Shown: positions 59,811 to 64,000 of the stretch, one piece after another
How positions within the stretch are numbered: position 1 is the stretch's first letter
How the letters are laid out: every line of letters begins with the position of its first letter
Assembly: GCF_964656455.1 (NCBI RefSeq)
Contig: NC_135715.1
Coordinates: 165,074,437 to 165,138,436, forward strand
Length of the DNA stretch: 64,000 nt
Source: Halichoerus grypus
Taxonomy: Eukaryota; Chordata; Mammalia; Carnivora; Phocidae
Direction: 5' to 3'
Position numbers and translations under genes: made by a program
The notes under the pieces: generated by a model
The model's database searches: none
What the model saw: the letters and a program-made list of their open reading frames with translations, nothing else
What the model was told of the DNA's origin: nothing

Positions 59811-62800
59811 TTATGTTCCACAAATAAGTGAAACCATAAGATAATTGACTTTCTCTGCTTGACTTATTTCACTTAGCATAATCTCCTCCAGTCCCATCCA
59901 TGTTGATGTAAAAGTTGGGTATTCATCCTTTCTGATGGCTGAGTAATATTCCATTGTATATATGGACCACATCTTTATCCATTCATCTGTTGAAGGGCAT
60001 CTGGGCTCTTTCCACAGTTTGGCTATTGCGGACATTGCTGCTATGAACATTGGGGTGCATATGGCCCTTCTTTTCACTACATCTGTGTCTTTGGGGTAAA
60101 TACCCAGAAGTGTAATTGCTGGGTCATAGGGTAGCTCTATTTTTAAATTTTTGAGGAACCTCCACACTGTTTTCCAAAGTGACTGTACCAACTTGCCTTC
60201 CCACCAACAGTGTAAGAGGGTCCCCCTTTCTCCACAACCTCTCCAACATTTGTTGTTTCTTTCCCTGTCCATTTTGGCCATTCTAACTGGTGTAAGGTGG
60301 TATCTCAATGTGGTTTTGAATTGAATTTCCCTGATGGCTAATGATGATGAACATTTTTTCATGTGTCTGTTAGCTATTTGTATGTCTTCTTCAGAGAAGT
60401 GTCTGTTCATATCTTCTGCCCACTTTTTGACTTGATTATTTGTTTTTTGGGTGTTGAGTTTGAGAAGTTCTTTATAGATCTTGGATACCAGCCCTTTATC
60501 TGTAGTGTCATTTGCAAATATCTTCTCCCATTCTGTGGGTTGCTTCTTGGTTTTGTTGACTGTTTCCTTTGCTGAGCAGAAGCTTTTTATCTTGATGAAG
60601 TCCCAAAAGTTCATTTTTGCTTTTGTTTCACTAGCTTTTGGAGATGTATCTTGAAAGAAGTTGCTGTGGGCGATGTCGAAGAGGTTACTGTCTATGTTCT
60701 CCTCTAGGATTTTGATGGATTCCTGTCTCACATTGAGGTCTTTCATCCACTTTGAGTTTATCTTTGTGTATCGTGTTAGAGAATGGTCGAGTTTCATTCT
60801 TCTGCATGTGGCTGTCCAATTTTCCCAGCACCATTTATTGAAGAGACTGTCTTTTTTCCATTGCATGTTTTTTCCTGCTTTGTCAAAGATTATTTGACCA
60901 TTGAGTTGAGAGTCCATATCTGGGCTCTCTATTCTGTTCCATTGGTCTATATGTCTGTTTTTGTGCCAGTACCATGCTACCTTGGTGATCACGGCTTTGT
61001 AATATAGCTTGAAATCGGGCAACGTGATGCCCCCAGCTTTGTTTTTCTTTTTCAACATTTCCTTGGCGATTCAGGGTCTTTTCTGATCCCATACAAATTT
61101 TAGGATTGTTTGTTCCAGCACTTTGAAAAATGTCATTGGAATTTTGATCAGGATGGCACTGAAGGTATAGATTGCTCTGGGTTGCATAGACATTTTAACA
61201 ATGTTTATTCTTCCGATCCATGAGCATGGAATGTTTTTCCATCTTTTTGTGTCTTCTTCAATTTCTTTCATGAGTGTTCTGTAGTTCCTAGAGTAAGATC
61301 CTTTACCTCTTTGGTTAGGTTTATTCCGAGGTATTTTATGGTTTTTGGTGCTATTGTAAATGGAATCGTTTCTCTAATTTCTCTTTCTACAGTTGCATTG
61401 TTAGTGTATAAGAAAGCAACTGATTTCTGTGCGTTGATTTTGTATCCTGCCACATTACTGAATTGCTGTATGAGTTCTAGTAATTTGGGGGTGGAGTCTT
61501 TTGGGTTTTCCACAGAAAGTATCATGTCATCTGCGAAAAGAGAGTTTGACTTCTTCTTTGCCAATTTGAATACCTTTTATTTCTTTTTGTTGTCTGATTG
61601 CTGTTGCTAGGACTTCTAGTACTATGTTGAACAATAGTGGTGAGAGTGGGCATCCTTGATGTTTCCTGATCTTAAGGGAAAGGCTCTCAGCTTTTCCCCA
61701 TTGAGGATGATGTTCGCTGTGGGTTTTTCATAGATGGATTTTATGAACTTGAGGAATATTCCCTCTATCCCTATACTCTGAAGAGTTTTAATCAGGAAGG
61801 ATGTTGTATTTTGTCAAATGCTTTTTCTGCATCAATTGAGAGGACCATATGGTTCTTCTCTCTCCTCTTATTAATGTGTTCTATCACATTGATTGATTTG
61901 TGAATGTTGAACCACCCTTGCATCCCGGGGATAAATCCCACTCGATCGTGGTGGATGATCCTTTTAATGTATTGTTGGATCCTATTAGCTAGGATTTTGT
62001 TGAGGATTTTGGAATCCGTATTCATCAGGGATATCAGTCTGAAATTCTCCTTTTTGATGGGGTCTTTGCCTGGTTTGGGGATTAAGGTAATGCTGGCCTC
62101 ATAGAATGAGTTTGGAAGTTTTCCTTCTGTTTCTATTTTTTGAAACAGCTTCAGTAGACTAGGTATTATTTCTTCTTTGAATGTTTGGTAGAATTCCCCA
62201 GGGAATCCATCAGGCCCTGGACTCTTGTTTTTTGGGAGGTTTTTGATCACTGCTTCAATCTCATTACTGGTTATTGGCCTATTCAGGTTGTCAATTTCTT
62301 CCTGTTTCAGTCTTGGCAGCTTATAGGTTTCCAGGAAGGCCTCCATTTCATCCAGATTGCTCAGTTTATTGGCATATAGTTGTTGATAATAATTTCTAAT
62401 AATTGTTTCTATTTCCTTGGTGTTAGTCGTGATCTCTCCCCTTTCATTCATAATTTTATTAATTTGGGTTCTTTCTCTTTTCTTTTGGGTAAGTCTGGCC
62501 AGTGGTTTATCGATCTTATTAATTCTTTCAAAGAACCAACTTCTAGTTTCATTGATCTGATCTACTGTGTTTCTGGTTTCTAATTCATTGATCTCTGCTT
62601 AAATTTTAATTATTTCTCTTCTAATGCTTGGCTTAGGCATCATTTGTTGCTTTTTCTCTAGTTCTTTAAGGTGTAGAGTTAGTTGGTGAATTCGGGATTT
62701 TTCTATTTTTTTGAGTGAGGTTTGGTGGCTGTGTATTTCCCCCTTAAGACCGCCTTTGCAGTATCCCATAGGTTTTGGACCGACGTGTTTTCGTTCTCAT

Positions 62801-63628
62801 TGATTTCCATGAATTGTTTAAGTTCTTCTTTGATTTCCTGGTTGACCCAAACATTCTTGAGCAGAGTGGTCTTTAGCTTCCAAGTGTTTGAATTTCTGCC
62901 AAATTTTTTCTTGTGATTGAGTTCCAGTTTTAGAGCATTGTGGTCTGAGAATATGCAGGGGATAATCTCAATCTTTTGGTATCGGTTGAGACCTGATTTG
63001 TGACCCAGTATATGGTCTATTCTGGAGAAAGTTCCATGTGCGCTCGAGAAGAATGAGTATTCTGTTGTTTTAGGGTGGAATGTTCTGTAAATATCTATGA
63101 GGTCCATCTGGTCCAATGTATCATTCAAAGCTCTTGTTTCCTTGTTGATTTTCTGCTTAGATGATCTGTCCATTGCTGAGAGTGGAGTATTGAGGTCTCC
63201 TACAATTAACGTATTGTTATCAATATGACTCTTTATTTTGGTTAACAGTTGGCTTATGTAGATGGCTGCTCCCATGTTGGGGGCATAGATATTTACAATT
63301 GATAGATCTTCTTGTTGGATAGACCCTTTAAAAATGATATAGTGTCCTTCTGTGTCTCTAATTACAGACTTTAGTTTAAAATCTAATTTGTCTGATATAA
63401 GAATTGTTACCCCAGCTTTCTTTTGAGGTCTGCCGGCATGGAAGATGGATCTCCATCCCTTCACTTTCAGTCTGGATGTATCTTTAGGTTCAAAATGAGT
63501 CTCTTGTAGGCAGCATATGGATGGGTCCTGTCTTTTTATCCAATCTGCAACCTTGTGCCGTTTTATGGGAGCATTAAGCCATTCACGTTGAGAGTGATTA
63601 TTGAAAGATATGAATTAATTGTCATCAT
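59811..63628 (-). pseudogene. L1 ORF2 (endonuclease-reverse transcriptase), broken
   Basis: ORF2 starts at the ATG at 63628-63626. The endonuclease domain shows NVNGL-type start text, CLQETHFE, VGDLNT and FSDHN (catalytic Asn, Glu, Asp and His of the APE-type fold), open to a TAG at 62703. The reverse transcriptase follows with [28 protein letters not shown] and FADDM, then a 415-residue C-terminal part (61058-59811) with the Cys/His cluster [14 protein letters not shown]. Breaks: a one-base loss near 63575, a frameshift near 62720, a stop at 62599-62601, frameshifts near 61799, 61545, 61295 and 61070. It cannot make a full-length protein. Confidence 0.92.
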
Positions 63629-63706
63629 GTTGCCTGTGAAGACGTTGTTTTTATAGATTGTCCCTGTAAACTTCTGTTGTATATCACTCTTGGAGTCTTT
63701 CTCCTT

Positions 63707-64000
63707 TTATAGAACCCCTCTTAATATTTCTTGCAGGGCCGGCTTAGTGGTCACATATTCTTTCAGTTTCTGCCGGTCGTGGAAGCTCTGCATCTCTCCA
63801 TCCATTCTAAATGACAGTCTTGCCAGATAAAGTATTCTTGGCTGCATGTTCTTCTCATTTAGTACCCTGAATATGTCTTGCCAGGCCTTTCTGGCTTGCC
63901 AGGTCTCTGTGGATAGGTCTGACGTTATTCTGATGTTCCTCCCTCTGTATGTAAGGAATCTCTTCCCCCTAACTGCCCTTAAGATGGTTTCCTTGGTTCT
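63707..64000 (-). CDS. L1 ORF1p C-terminal part, open to the window edge
   Basis: The minus strand is open for 97 codons from the window edge to a TAA at 63709-63707. It contains GRNIRITSDLSTETWQARKA, WQDIFRVLNEKNMQPRILYL and KLKEYVTTKPALQEILRGVL, the end of the RRM and the C-terminal domain of L1 ORF1p, the RNA-binding trimeric chaperone that coats L1 RNA. The start lies beyond the window, so integrity of the whole ORF1 cannot be judged. A spacer of about 80 nt separates it from ORF2, as in other mammalian L1. Confidence 0.88.
   Translation of the reverse strand, partial: RTKETILRAVRGKRFLTYRGRNIRITSDLSTETWQARKAWQDIFRVLNEKNMQPRILYLARLSFRMDGEMQSFHDRQKLKEYVTTKPALQEILRGVL

Larger units (their letters stand above)
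1..64000 (+). other. ADAM23: ADAM23 locus, internal part (introns plus four pro-domain exons)
   Basis: Four short + strand exons join into one reading frame that I recognise as the ADAM23 propeptide. ADAM23 is a type I membrane protein of the ADAM11/22/23 group, known as a catalytically inactive ADAM expressed mainly in brain that binds LGI1 and integrins. The window opens inside an intron upstream of the first visible exon and closes in the intron after the fourth. Introns between visible exons are 42,164, 10,576 and 1,043 nt. The paralogue ADAM22 also has this region, but the wording of the peptide (for example ASFQIEAFGSKF and YVEIHYENGKP) fits ADAM23. Promoter, signal peptide, disintegrin, EGF and transmembrane exons are not in the window. 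Confidence 0.9.
59516..64000 (-). mobile_element. long L1, antisense, running off the right edge
   Basis: At least 4.48 kb: 3' tail at 59516, 3' UTR of the second-module type to about 59810, ORF2 from 63628 down to 59811, inter-ORF spacer about 63629-63706, and ORF1 C-terminus 63707-64000. The 5' UTR and ORF1 start lie outside the window. It is the longest element here and appears fairly recent, because a 415-codon ORF2 segment is still open. Confidence 0.95.

Noticed and set aside
60363..62916. + strand open frames across the long L1
   Set aside because: They are complements of the L1 ORF2 on the minus strand.
57507..64000. Search for the next ADAM23 exon (toward the furin site)
   Set aside because: Nothing ADAM-like was found; the interval is almost wholly antisense L1.

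Overview
The window is vertebrate nuclear DNA from a carnivoran mammal. It holds tRNA-derived Can-SINEs throughout (16 recognisable copies with the head GCGCCTGGGTGGCTCAG, a CT-rich tail and A/T-rich 3' ends), carnivore-type L1 elements, and older mammalian layers (MIR, L2, L1M, HAL1, MLT1 LTR, hAT-type DNA transposon). The younger SINEs have the head seen in bears, seals and mustelids rather than the dog-specific or cat-specific heads, so I infer an arctoid caniform. There is no prokaryotic gene, operon or CRISPR here.

The only protein-coding gene is ADAM23 on the + strand, represented by four internal exons of the propeptide (pro-domain) region: 3436-3512, 45677-45740, 56317-56399 and 57443-57506. 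They join in frame with alternating phases (0 to 2, 2 to 0, 0 to 2, 2 to 0), have canonical AG/GT borders, and encode a continuous 96-residue stretch. The introns are about 42.2 kb, 10.6 kb and 1.0 kb. The signal peptide exon, the metalloprotease-like, disintegrin, Cys-rich, EGF and transmembrane exons lie outside the window. Everything else is intronic.

Layout: 1-1221 is a G/T-rich minisatellite that continues off the left edge. 1.2-15 kb is intron with exon 1 of 4, an L2-derived block split by an L1 3' end, a MIR split by an old L1 that is itself split by a SINE, and an MLT1 LTR split by a SINE. 15.3-22.3 kb holds three L1 copies with inverted 5' segments. 22-36 kb is mostly old intron with scattered SINEs. 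36 kb has a ~100-bp retro-inserted transcript end that resembles a gammaretroviral LTR R region. 37-40 kb has an L1 3' end, a 69-bp alternating GT/GC tract and an ancient L1. 44-58 kb carries the other three exons among SINEs, MIR, hAT and L1 pieces. From 57.97 kb to the right edge the sequence is almost solid antisense L1: two truncated copies, then a long copy (59516 to beyond 64000) with an open ORF1 C-terminus and an ORF2 broken by several frameshifts and a stop.

The most interesting signals are in the repeat layer: a carnivore L1 lineage with two 3'-UTR modules in tandem, seen at three loci; a 1-base frameshift shared by two L1 copies; (TA)n arrays grown at the same L1 position in two copies; and the short retrovirus-like retrocopy. 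No undescribed multi-gene system was found.
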